Assembly: GCA_002392625.1 (NCBI GenBank)
Contig: DGHJ01000042.1
Span: 1 to 10,306 of the forward strand
Direction of reading: 5' to 3'
Length of the DNA stretch: 10,306 bases
Source: Oscillospiraceae bacterium UBA3851
GTDB taxonomy: Bacteria; Bacillota; Clostridia; Oscillospirales; Oscillospiraceae
Under the pieces are notes generated by a model. That model made no database searches, was not told the DNA's origin, and saw only the letters and a program-made list of their open reading frames with translations. Both the position numbers and the translations under genes were made by a program. Of this stretch, positions 1 to 6,860 are shown in pieces; the first letter of the stretch is position 1; each line of letters begins with the position of its first letter.

Positions 1-873
1 ACGGGCCAGGTCCGCCTTCAGGGCGGAGGCGCTGTCGTATCGCTTCTCCGGGTAATAGGCACAGGCCTTCAGCAGGATCTCCGCCAGGCCCGGCGACGCG
101 TCAGCCGGTGCGGGAATGGCCTCCCCGTTCATCCGGCGGTTCAGCGCTTCCTCCCGCTCCTTCGGGGAGACGATACGCTCCGATGGGTCGAGAAACGGCT
201 CCTTGCCGCCGTTCATCAGCCGGTACAGGATCAGTCCCAGCTCGTAGATGTCGGCCCGCCGGTCATACCGCTTGCCGTGGTAGACCTCCGGTGCCATATA
301 GGAAAAGGTACCTCTGACAGAATGGACAGACACGGTCCTCTCCAGGTCCTTGGCCTCGCCGAAATCGCAGAGCTTGAAGGCCCCTTCCTTCGTCACCAGA
401 ATGTTGTCGGGCTTTACGTCACGGTGGACGATCTTCTCCCTTTCGCACCTCTCCAGCGCACTGCACAGGTCCAGTCCCAGCCTGACAGCCTCCGCCTCTC
501 CCAGCCGGTGGGTCGCCGCGTATTCGGAAAACGGCTCCAGCATCTCCATGAGAAGATACAGCTCGTATCCCTCCTCCGTCTCCCGGACCCGGTGGTCCAT
601 GACGGACACGATATGGGGATCATCCCGGAACCTCTGCAGGATCCGCACCTCGTCCAGCAGCTCCTCTGTTCTCTTTTTTGCCCACGCTTTCCTGTCAGGG
701 TCGTCCTTGGCGAGCTGCTTCCAGGTCTCCCCTTCCTCCGCATCTCCGGGGATGCAAATCTTTTTCAGCGCGTATTCCTTTCCATCCAGGCAGGCGCGAT
801 AGACCGTTCCGTACGATCCAAACCCGATCTCCTCCCCCAGGGTGATCCCCGGCCAAAGCTGTTCACACTTCAT
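1..873 (-). CDS. Eukaryotic-type (Hanks) Ser/Thr protein kinase, C-terminus outside window
   Basis: Reading the minus strand from an ATG at 873 gives 291 codons open to the window edge. It should transfer phosphate from ATP to Ser/Thr of protein substrates in the cytoplasm. All Hanks landmarks are visible: glycine loop GFGSYG (residues 17-22), ATP-binding Lys in YALK (K37), a likely alpha-C Glu (E75), catalytic loop VHRDVKPDN (149-157, D152), DFG (170-172) and APE (194-196). The last visible residues resemble the end of the kinase fold, so the catalytic domain is nearly complete. Any C-terminal extension (PASTA, membrane segment, FHA) cannot be seen. There is no membrane segment in the visible part. 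The start is supported by GGGAG 7 nt upstream, inside the end of the preceding gene, which it overlaps by 11 bp, suggesting translational coupling. The substrate is unknown; the 393-aa partner is the obvious candidate, by inference only. Confidence 0.96.
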   Translation of the reverse strand, partial: MKCEQLWPGITLGEEIGFGSYGTVYRACLDGKEYALKKICIPGDAEEGETWKQLAKDDPDRKAWAKKRTEELLDEVRILQRFRDDPHIVSVMDHRVRETEEGYELYLLMEMLEPFSEYAATHRLGEAEAVRLGLDLCSALERCEREKIVHRDVKPDNILVTKEGAFKLCDFGEAKDLERTVSVHSVRGTFSYMAPEVYHGKRYDRRADIYELGLILYRLMNGGKEPFLDPSERIVSPKEREEALNRRMNGEAIPAPADASPGLAEILLKACAYYPEKRYDSASALKADLAR

Positions 874-2044
874 ACGACATCTCCCATACGTCATTGAATA
901 CACAGATCGGGTCATCCGTCAGAAGACACATCAGCAAAAAGCCCTCGTAGGGATTCACCGGATACAGCTCCCACAGATCGCATCGCCGCAGCAGGGCGTT
1001 GGCCTCGTCGATAAACCGCCCGAAGCGCTCCCTGGGGGCGATCTTCTCCCCGCCGGACGCCGAGTGGATCAAAAACAGCAGCGTCAGCAGGTCGAAGCGG
1101 TCCGGCTGCGCCTGTCCGTTGAGCAATCGCCCCAGATGCTGCCGGTCCAGTCGCTTCCTGCTGAACAGGGCCGACAGCATAGACCTTCCGGCGGGCTCCA
1201 GATTGTGGCCCGCCCCCCGCCGGATGCCGCTGTACAGCACTCTTTCGATATCGCAGGCGCCGGAGGATCCCCTTTCGGCGCTGACAAGCTCACCCGCTCC
1301 TGCCAGTATTCTTCTGGCAGCGGGGACTGCCTTTTCATAGAGTCGGGCAAACTCACCGGAGAGCCTGTCCGTCCGGTCCTGCTGCCGATCCCGAAGCCGG
1401 CGCAGATACGCACGCAGCATCACAGGATTGGTGAGATAGACCGGCAGCCGGTCGCCCACCGACTGCCAGAAGCCCGGCGCGATCTCGGTTTCCGGTTCCC
1501 CCGCATCATCCCCGTTTTGCAGGCTGACAGCCTCGGCATAGGGGAGCGCGTTGTGATAGCAGTACCAGAAGGCCGTCTCATCCGGGTCGTTAAAGTCAAA
1601 GTCCTGCTCCTTCAGGACCTTCTTCAGAAACATGGACACGTCCCCGTCGGTCATATTCAGCCCGAAGCCCAGCAGAAACACGGTGGAGCGGTGGACCGAC
1701 ATGCTGCGGAGCCACCGTTTGATGATATTCCTCCATTTTGACGTGACCGGCGCAAAGGAGCGGGGCGCGCGGTTCATGGCAAAGCTGTCGGCAATCAGGC
1801 CGATATACACGTCCTCCGGGATCTCTCGGAACGGCTCCTCCATCCCACACCTTTCATAGAGATATCGCTTCAGATAATCCCCGAAGGGGACCACCTCCAT
1901 CTGATCTCTCAGATACCGGAAGATCGTCTCCGAGTCCTCCTCCCGAAACCGGGCAGAGTCCGTGAGCCGTTTCAGATTCACCGTGGAGCGCTTCGTAAAG
2001 TCATAATCCCGGATGGTACCCGACAGGTCCCAATAGGTGTCCAT
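863..2044 (-). CDS. Conserved-looking soluble protein of unknown function, partner of the Ser/Thr kinase
   Basis: A 393-aa protein that I do not recognise. It has no signal peptide, no membrane segment and no cysteine cluster, is rich in charged residues and appears mostly helical. The start at 2044 has GGAGAG preceded by an A-run in mRNA sense, 6 nt upstream, and a promoter at 2092-2120. Two stretches look related: residues about 118-163 (HRSTVFLLGFGLNM...DFNDPDETAFWYC) and about 314-373 (PDRFDLLTLLFLI...YPVNPYEGFLLMC). Each has an Arg, then a hydrophobic helix with LL.F.L, a later FL/FI helix, and a P-x-E...C ending. The first also resembles helical segments that follow HTH domains in some Xre-type regulators, a loose family-level likeness. 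Its stop lies inside the kinase gene start, so the two are almost certainly one transcript. It could be a kinase substrate, adaptor or regulator; none of this is shown by the sequence. Confidence 0.88.
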   Translation of the reverse strand: MDTYWDLSGTIRDYDFTKRSTVNLKRLTDSARFREEDSETIFRYLRDQMEVVPFGDYLKRYLYERCGMEEPFREIPEDVYIGLIADSFAMNRAPRSFAPVTSKWRNIIKRWLRSMSVHRSTVFLLGFGLNMTDGDVSMFLKKVLKEQDFDFNDPDETAFWYCYHNALPYAEAVSLQNGDDAGEPETEIAPGFWQSVGDRLPVYLTNPVMLRAYLRRLRDRQQDRTDRLSGEFARLYEKAVPAARRILAGAGELVSAERGSSGACDIERVLYSGIRRGAGHNLEPAGRSMLSALFSRKRLDRQHLGRLLNGQAQPDRFDLLTLLFLIHSASGGEKIAPRERFGRFIDEANALLRRCDLWELYPVNPYEGFLLMCLLTDDPICVFNDVWEMSYEV

Positions 2045-2091
2045 GGCGCTTCTCTCCTTTTTTCTGCATAGCGCAGGCCCTCAACGTTTTC

Positions 2092-2120
2092 ATTATAATG
2101 GCACGGCGCCAAAACCGCAA
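2092..2120 (-). promoter_or_regulatory. Sigma-A-type promoter of the kinase operon
   Basis: On the minus strand a TTGCGG -35 (2115-2120) is followed after 17 bp by a consensus TATAAT -10 (2092-2097). Predicted transcription starts near 2085, leaving a leader of about 40 nt before the start codon at 2044. The -10 lies inside a perfect 10-bp palindrome, CATTATAATG (2091-2100), so a consensus -10 also reads on the plus strand, but no -35 is seen there. Confidence 0.72.
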
Positions 2121-2175
2121 GGGCGGATCTGCTGCCGCCGGCCTTCTCGGCCGGATGGCGTGCAGATAATTACCG

Positions 2176-2203
2176 TTGCTTTTTCCTCGAATCCCTGTAA
2201 AAT
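2176..2203 (+). promoter_or_regulatory. Candidate promoter of the response-regulator operon
   Basis: TTGCTT (2176-2181), a 16-bp spacer, then TAAAAT (2198-2203). Predicted start near 2210 gives a leader of about 75 nt. A single CCTGTAA (2194-2200) overlaps the -10 and matches the core of the repeats before the permease gene (4083-4089), so weak autoregulation is possible. No second half-site is seen 11 bp away. Confidence 0.5.
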
Positions 2204-2227
2204 GATACGTAGGCAGTTTCGGATCTC

Positions 2228-2262
2228 GCGCGGCGGCAGTCGGAAAAAAACGGACGCCGCGC
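2228..2262 (+). promoter_or_regulatory. GC-rich hairpin in the response-regulator mRNA leader
   Basis: GCGCGGCG (2228-2235) and CGCCGCGC (2255-2262) form a perfect 8-bp stem around a 19-nt A-rich loop. It ends 10 nt before the GGGAG ribosome binding site (2273-2277). There is no T-run after it, so it is not a classical terminator. It may stabilise the leader or affect ribosome access; this is inference. Confidence 0.45.
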
Positions 2263-2285
2263 CCTTGCATACGGGAGTATATGAG

Positions 2286-2969
2286 ATGAAGATCGCGATC
2301 ATTGAAGACGACAGGAACCTGAGGGACAGCCTGCGCGAGCTGTTTTCCGCCGAGGGCTATGAGGTCGCCGCGGCGGCGAGCCTTCGGGAGGCCGACGCCC
2401 TGGATGAGGCGGATCTCTGGCTGGTGGACGTGATGCTGCCGGACGGCTCCGGCATCGATTTCGTTCGGAAGAAACGGGAAGAGAGCAGCATGCCCATCAT
2501 GATCCTGACCGCCCTTGACGGCGAGGACAGCATCATCACAGGGCTGCGGGCCGGTGCGGACGACTATATCGTCAAGCCGTTCCGTGCCGGTGAACTGCTG
2601 GCCAGGGCGGACGCCAACCTGCGGCGGGTGCTGCCGGCGCATTATGAGCTGACAAGCGGCGACGTCACCTACAGCTTTCCGGACGAGCATATCCGGCTCA
2701 GGACGGAGGAGCTGCATCTGCGCTCCATGGAGCGCAGGCTCCTGCGGCTGCTGCTGGAGAGCCGGGGGCGGCTGCTGACGAGAGAATACCTGCTGTACCA
2801 GCTCTGGGACCGGGAGGAGAACTATGTGGATGAGAACACCCTCTCGGTCCTGGTGTCTCGGCTGAGAAAAGAGCTGGGGCGCTTTCAGGGGGAGGATTAC
2901 ATCGAAACCGTTCGCGGCACCGGCTACCGCTGGCGGCTGCCCTGTCGCATGGGAGGGAATCAGAAATGA
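2286..2969 (+). CDS. OmpR/PhoB-family response regulator of an ABC-transporter-linked two-component system
   Basis: A 227-aa DNA-binding response regulator, the usual length for the family. The receiver domain (about 1-115) has the acidic pair D8/D9, phospho-acceptor D48 in LVDVMLPDG, T75 and K97 in the KPF motif. The C-terminal winged helix (about 130-220) shows the expected recognition region (ENTLSVLVSRLRKEL) and the closing wing (IETVRGTGYRW). When phosphorylated it should bind direct repeats and activate target promoters. The start at 2286 begins the classic MKIAIIEDD receiver strand and has GGGAG 8 nt upstream; an in-frame opening reaching back to 2037 is not used. Its stop overlaps the sensor kinase ATG (ATGA, 2966-2969). 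The likely target is the repeat at 4074-4095, just before the permease gene. Confidence 0.97.
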   Translation: MKIAIIEDDRNLRDSLRELFSAEGYEVAAAASLREADALDEADLWLVDVMLPDGSGIDFVRKKREESSMPIMILTALDGEDSIITGLRAGADDYIVKPFRAGELLARADANLRRVLPAHYELTSGDVTYSFPDEHIRLRTEELHLRSMERRLLRLLLESRGRLLTREYLLYQLWDREENYVDENTLSVLVSRLRKELGRFQGEDYIETVRGTGYRWRLPCRMGGNQK

Positions 2970-4078
2970 AACGCAGTGGACAAACCGGCATGCTGATCCT
3001 GGCGCTGGCGGCGTCCCTGCTCTGTCTTTTGGCCGGCGCGTTGACCAGGGAACTGGTGACAGAGCAGGCAAAATACGCCATCGGCGCGGTGTATGAGGCC
3101 GATCCGGAGGCCGCCGGGCTGATGGCGGAGGCTCTTTTGTCCGGCCGCAGAGGGGACGGAGCGGAAGCGGCGCAGGCGCTGGGCCTGACCGGCCGCTTCT
3201 TTGCCTTTCTCGATCAGAGAATATTCGGCTGGGGCTGGCTGGCCGTGATGCTCCTGCTGGCCTTGCTGCCGCCGGTCCTGCTGCTGCTTGTGAGAAGGAC
3301 TGAGCGCACCCGGCAGGCGTCGCTTGCGCGGCGGGTGGAGAGCGCTCTGGCCGGAGAGCGCGTCTTTCTCCCGGAAAACAGGGAGGAAGTCCTGCTGGCA
3401 AAGGCCCTGGCGGCCTATGCAGACCTGCGGGAAAAGACAGCACAGCGGGAGGACGAACAGCGGCGCCGTGTGGAAAACATCGCCCACGAGCTGAAAACGC
3501 CGGCCTCCGGCATCCTGCTGACCCTGGATCTGGCGGAGAAGAACGGGATGACCCAGGAGCGCTTCAGCCGCATGAGAGACGCCGCGGAGAACATGCAGCG
3601 CTATATCGGGGAGCTGCTGACCCTGGCGCGGCTGCGGGCAGGAAAGGTACGGATCGTTCGCAAAGAGGTGGATCTGGCGGCGCTGCTGGCGGAGCTGGCG
3701 GAGGAGATGCCCGGCGTTTCCGTGACGGGAAACCGTGAGGCGGTGCTTCTGGGCGACCGGGAGCGGCTGTGGGAGGCCTTCCGCAACCTGGCGGCCAACG
3801 CGCTCCGCCACGGAGAGGATGGGACGTGCCGGATACGGCTTTTCAGGAGAGACGATGAGCTGCGCGTGGAGGTCAGGAACCGGGGCGGCAGCCTGCCGCA
3901 GCTGGAACGGTATGCGGCGGGACACGAGGACGGCACCTCAAGCGGACTGGGAACGGCCATCGCAGGGGAGATCGTCCGGGCCCATTTCGGCACCCTTGCC
4001 GCGTCGTCCGACCGGGGGGACACGGTCATGACCGCAATTTTCCCGCTGGACCGGCTGAAAAAGAAGGAGACGGTGTAA
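2966..4078 (+). CDS. Sensor histidine kinase, membrane-bound with a short extracytoplasmic sensor
   Basis: A 370-aa sensor with one membrane segment near residues 9-27, about 60 extracellular residues, and a second segment at about 89-109. A linker follows with no clear HAMP domain, then the dimerisation/phosphoacceptor domain with H174 in NIAHELKTPASG and the ATPase domain. The N box is N274-LAAN-ALRH; the G2 box is SGLGT (326-330). The G1 box is degenerate: RNRGGS stands where D-x-G-x-G is normal (N305 for Asp, S309 for the second Gly), and the F box is reduced, leaving a very short ATP lid. Asn in place of the G1 Asp is seen in VanS-like kinases, so activity is still plausible. GGGAGGG 8 nt before the ATG supports the start. 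It should phosphorylate the regulator encoded just upstream. The bulky ABC transporter downstream may take part in sensing, as in Bce-type modules; that is inference. Confidence 0.95.
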   Translation: MKRSGQTGMLILALAASLLCLLAGALTRELVTEQAKYAIGAVYEADPEAAGLMAEALLSGRRGDGAEAAQALGLTGRFFAFLDQRIFGWGWLAVMLLLALLPPVLLLLVRRTERTRQASLARRVESALAGERVFLPENREEVLLAKALAAYADLREKTAQREDEQRRRVENIAHELKTPASGILLTLDLAEKNGMTQERFSRMRDAAENMQRYIGELLTLARLRAGKVRIVRKEVDLAALLAELAEEMPGVSVTGNREAVLLGDRERLWEAFRNLAANALRHGEDGTCRIRLFRRDDELRVEVRNRGGSLPQLERYAAGHEDGTSSGLGTAIAGEIVRAHFGTLAASSDRGDTVMTAIFPLDRLKKKETV

Positions 4079-4095
4079 GCTTCCTGTAAGGTTGG
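4074..4095 (+). promoter_or_regulatory. Putative response-regulator operator: two TGTAAG half-sites 11 bp apart
   Basis: TGTAAGCTTCC (4074-4084) is directly followed by TGTAAGGTTGG (4085-4095), 8 of 11 positions identical. Direct repeats one helical turn apart are the typical site for OmpR/PhoB dimers. The first half-site overlaps the sensor kinase stop codon. The pair covers the -35 region of the -10 at 4101-4106, which has no good -35 of its own, as expected for an activator-dependent promoter. Confidence 0.65.
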
Positions 4096-4097
4096 CC

Positions 4098-4106
4098 TGC
4101 TATACT
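4098..4106 (+). promoter_or_regulatory. Extended -10 of the ABC transporter promoter
   Basis: TGC TATACT is an extended -10 (TG at 4098-4099, hexamer 4101-4106). No -35 consensus lies 16-18 bp upstream; the TGTAAG repeats take its place. Transcription would start near 4113, giving a leader of only about 18 nt that begins at the ribosome binding site. Confidence 0.6.
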
Positions 4107-4112
4107 GCTTGG

Positions 4113-4122
4113 CAGGAGGTGA
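4113..4122 (+). promoter_or_regulatory. Near-perfect ribosome binding site deciding the permease start
   Basis: CAGGAGGTGATC around 4113-4123 matches the 16S rRNA 3' end almost fully. It places initiation at the ATG at 4131 and rules out the in-frame TTG at 4092, which lies upstream of it within the promoter. Confidence 0.8.
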
Positions 4123-4130
4123 TCCGGCAC

Positions 4131-6860
4131 ATGAGAGATCGAGGATGGAGCCTCTTTCGAAGAGGACTCAAGAGGCGGAAGAAGGAGGTGCTCCGGCTCC
4201 GCTTCATGATGGGGCTGGCCGTATTTCTCACGGCCTTCGTCCTGCTGTTTCAGGACAACATCAACGCCTACGTCATGCAGAACAATTATCAGCACTACGG
4301 CCGCTGGCTGTTCCGGACGGAGGCCGGCAGCCATCCGGACAGCCCCTATCTGGACTGGGACAGCATCTACGTAGGCGGCTATATCCAAAGGCTCCGCGAC
4401 CTGGCGCCGGAGGTCGACATCGGCGGCGAGCCGGTGGAGACGGAGCCCGCTGAGCCGGAGGATCGGATCGAGGTCCCGGAGAGTGAAAATCACCGGCAGA
4501 CGCCGGTCCGGATCGGCTCGCTGAGCCAAGCGTTTGCCGAGAGAAACGAGATCGGCCTTTACGAGGGCCGTATTCCCCAGGCGCCGGGAGAGATCGCCAT
4601 GGAGCTGGGCGCCCTGCAGCAGCTGGGCTTGAGCTACGAGCTGGGGCAGGAGGTGAGCTTCTACGTGGCGGAGCCTGTGATCCAGCCCGCTCAACCGTCC
4701 CAGGGGGAGGGAGAGGAGACGATCCTGGTCCTGAACCGTGTCACCTTCACCCTCTGCGGCACGCTGGAGCGGTATACGGCCAGATGGGACGGCGGCAGCA
4801 GCCTGCCGGGTGCCTTGATCAGCAAGGAAGCTTACGACGCGCTGACCATGGATAAATCGGCCTACGACTTCGGCATGCTGAAGCCGGAATACACGGGCCA
4901 CAGCGTGTGGCGCTTTGCCTCGGAGCTGATCGCCGGTATGGAGGAAACGGACGCCGACGGATCTCTGCTGGCCAACGAGGCGGCGTATTACAACCCCTTC
5001 TGGGGCGATCCCACCCTCTACCGCAACATGATCGCCGTGCTGCTGATCCTCTGCATCAGCCTGATCACCTATCTGATGGCCTCCTATCTGACCAAGAGGA
5101 AGCGCTTTTTCCTGCGGCTGCGGGAGATCGGCGCGTCGACGGCGGAGGTCTGGAAAATGGCGTCCTACGAGTGCGCGCTGGGCGTGCTGCCGGCGGTGTT
5201 CACGGGCATCGCCGCGGCCTACGCCGTGAGCCTGGCGGCGGTTTTCGCCATGACGCGGCTGGGCGGCTCGGCCTGGTTCTACGTCTTCTCCTGGGAGACG
5301 CTGCTGCGCATCATCGGCTGCATCGCAGCGACCTTTGGCGTCTCGCTGCTGGCGGCGCTGCTGATTTTCTCCGGCAGAGGGATCAGCGAAAAGCGGCGGG
5401 GGCTGTCGAAATCGGCCGCTGCCGCCATCCGGCGGAGAGCCACGGGGAAGCGATCCCCCGCCCCCGGCTACAGGGAGACCCTGAAGCGGGAGCGGATCAG
5501 CCACCCGCTGACCACCGTTTTGCGGCGGCTGGCCGCCGTGCTGGTCTGCGCCGTGCTGGTGTACAGCTTTGACGTGATCTCCGGCGCGGCAAAGCCCTAC
5601 CATTTACACGTCACTCCCTTCTCCGGTTCCCGTATGACGACGGTGAGACAGACCTATAAGGTTCCCGACGGCCCTGCGAAAACACAGCGGGTCGAAGAGA
5701 CGATCACGGCTCCGTTCCTGCGAAATACGATCCCGGAAGCCTTCTTCGCGGAGCTGGCGGAAAAGCCCGGCGTCGCCTCCTTTACCCGGATCCTCAACGA
5801 CAGATTCCGGGCTGTAACCTGGGACGGGAAGGAGGGCAACGAGGCCTACCGGCAGTTTCTGGAAACCAGGGCTGAAATGTACTTCGGCAGCTTCAACAGG
5901 GAGAATCCCGCCGTTGACCCGTTATTGGAGCAGGTCGATCTATCCGTATTCTACGTCACCGTCCGCGAAAACGCCGAGGCAGTCTGGAAAAACAACGGCC
6001 TCAAACAGGACGGTCCCTATTACGATGCGTATCTGGAAGGAGACGCGGTGGTGCTGGCGGCAGGCCGCGACTTTCTGGAAATCACCGGATTGAAGAGCGG
6101 CGATACGCTGTACCTGCCCGGCGTCAACGGCGAGCTTTCCGTGACCGTGGCCGCTCTTGCGGAGGAGTTTTACGCCGACGGAGCGACCTTGTACGGGTCC
6201 CCCGCCTTTGGAGCCAGGCTGCAGGCCCTGGACGGCGCCGCCGGGCAGTGGAATACGTTCGTCACCACGTTCGACGCCCTCTCGGACAAGGAAAACACGG
6301 CCAAGGCCCTGGCGGAGCTGTGCGTCCGCTATGGGATCAACTATACGAGCAATGCGGAAATGCTTAAGGACATTGAAGAAGCCTATCTCCGCACCGGCAT
6401 CACATACGGTTTCTTCTCCCTTTCGCTGCTGATCCTGTTTCTCTTTATGGCCTTCTCGGTGTCGGCGGAGCGGGACCTGCGGCTGAAGGACAAGCGGGAC
6501 CTGCTGCGCAAGCTGGGCGCAGAGGAGAAGACCTTTGCGCGGGAGAAACGGAGAGAAGCGCTCCGGGAATCGCTGTGGTGCCTCGCCGCACTGCCTCTGG
6601 CCCTGGCCGCGCGGTACTATCTGATTTGGAAGCAGCTGGATCCGGACAGTGGATTTAGCATGTATTCCAAGATCCTCGGACGAACACTATACTATGGAGG
6701 CTTCGCAGAGAAGGAGTTCGACAGCCGCGGGCTCTATGCCCTCATGAATACCCTGGAAACGCGGAGCTGGCTCTGGCTGCTGATCCCGCTGACCCTGGCC
6801 GTGCTGCTGACCGCGCTTGCCTACGGAAAGACGGGGAAAGGAGATAAGAACAATGACTGA
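4131..6860 (+). CDS. ABC transporter permease with two FtsX/MacB-like halves
   Basis: A 909-aa membrane protein with eight predicted membrane segments in a 1+3+1+3 pattern: about 25-40, 300-322, 348-373, 393-413, 463-482, 758-777, 813-833 and 880-900. Large extracytoplasmic domains lie at about 42-297 and 484-757. Each half repeats the FtsX/MacB layout: one helix, an outer domain, then three helices. The stretch after the second helix of each half (REIGASTAEVWKM in the first, LRKLGAEEKTF in the second) is the usual FtsX cytoplasmic motif. Both halves of the dimer are therefore in one chain. Such mechanotransmission-type transporters export or detach peptides, antibiotics or lipoproteins rather than import nutrients. 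The gene has its own regulated promoter and overlaps the ATPase gene by 8 bp. The layout differs from ten-helix BceB with a single outer domain. The substrate cannot be read from the sequence. Confidence 0.93.
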   Translation: MRDRGWSLFRRGLKRRKKEVLRLRFMMGLAVFLTAFVLLFQDNINAYVMQNNYQHYGRWLFRTEAGSHPDSPYLDWDSIYVGGYIQRLRDLAPEVDIGGEPVETEPAEPEDRIEVPESENHRQTPVRIGSLSQAFAERNEIGLYEGRIPQAPGEIAMELGALQQLGLSYELGQEVSFYVAEPVIQPAQPSQGEGEETILVLNRVTFTLCGTLERYTARWDGGSSLPGALISKEAYDALTMDKSAYDFGMLKPEYTGHSVWRFASELIAGMEETDADGSLLANEAAYYNPFWGDPTLYRNMIAVLLILCISLITYLMASYLTKRKRFFLRLREIGASTAEVWKMASYECALGVLPAVFTGIAAAYAVSLAAVFAMTRLGGSAWFYVFSWETLLRIIGCIAATFGVSLLAALLIFSGRGISEKRRGLSKSAAAAIRRRATGKRSPAPGYRETLKRERISHPLTTVLRRLAAVLVCAVLVYSFDVISGAAKPYHLHVTPFSGSRMTTVRQTYKVPDGPAKTQRVEETITAPFLRNTIPEAFFAELAEKPGVASFTRILNDRFRAVTWDGKEGNEAYRQFLETRAEMYFGSFNRENPAVDPLLEQVDLSVFYVTVRENAEAVWKNNGLKQDGPYYDAYLEGDAVVLAAGRDFLEITGLKSGDTLYLPGVNGELSVTVAALAEEFYADGATLYGSPAFGARLQALDGAAGQWNTFVTTFDALSDKENTAKALAELCVRYGINYTSNAEMLKDIEEAYLRTGITYGFFSLSLLILFLFMAFSVSAERDLRLKDKRDLLRKLGAEEKTFAREKRREALRESLWCLAALPLALAARYYLIWKQLDPDSGFSMYSKILGRTLYYGGFAEKEFDSRGLYALMNTLETRSWLWLLIPLTLAVLLTALAYGKTGKGDKNND

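Larger units (their letters stand above)
2045..2285. other. Divergent intergenic region between the kinase operon and the two-component operon
   Basis: These 241 bp hold no convincing gene. They carry the minus-strand promoter at 2092-2120, a small GC-rich inverted repeat (CCGGCC at 2138-2143, GGCCGG at 2149-2154, 5-nt spacer) without a T-run, a plus-strand promoter candidate at 2176-2203, and a leader hairpin at 2228-2262. Open frames running in from 2037 have no ribosome binding site and would begin inside the opposing gene. Confidence 0.7.

Noticed and set aside
842..1741. 299-codon plus-strand frame opposite the 393-aa protein gene
   Set aside because: No ribosome binding site or promoter. 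The minus-strand frame has both, plus overlap with the kinase gene in operon style, and a more protein-like composition.
2037..2285. N-terminal extension of the response regulator
   Set aside because: It would start inside the opposing gene and cross the predicted promoter and leader; the receiver domain begins naturally at 2286 with a good ribosome binding site.
2001..3443. 480-codon open frame on the minus strand opposite the response regulator and histidine kinase genes
   Set aside because: Antisense shadow of GC-rich coding DNA: low-complexity Pro/Ala/Gln/Arg content, no domain, no ribosome binding site, while the plus strand encodes clear receiver and kinase domains.
4092..4130. TTG start for the permease
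   Set aside because: It lies before the predicted transcription start and upstream of the strong ribosome binding site that points to 4131.
4026..5603. 525-codon open frame on the minus strand opposite the permease
   Set aside because: Antisense to a permease with clear membrane segments; composition is Gly/Arg/Gln/His-rich shadow sequence without recognisable domains.
5590..6420. Possible horizontally acquired middle part of the permease, judged by slightly lower GC by eye
   Set aside because: The reading frame and the 1+3+1+3 layout are continuous and outer domains often differ in composition from membrane parts; I cannot measure the bias reliably here.
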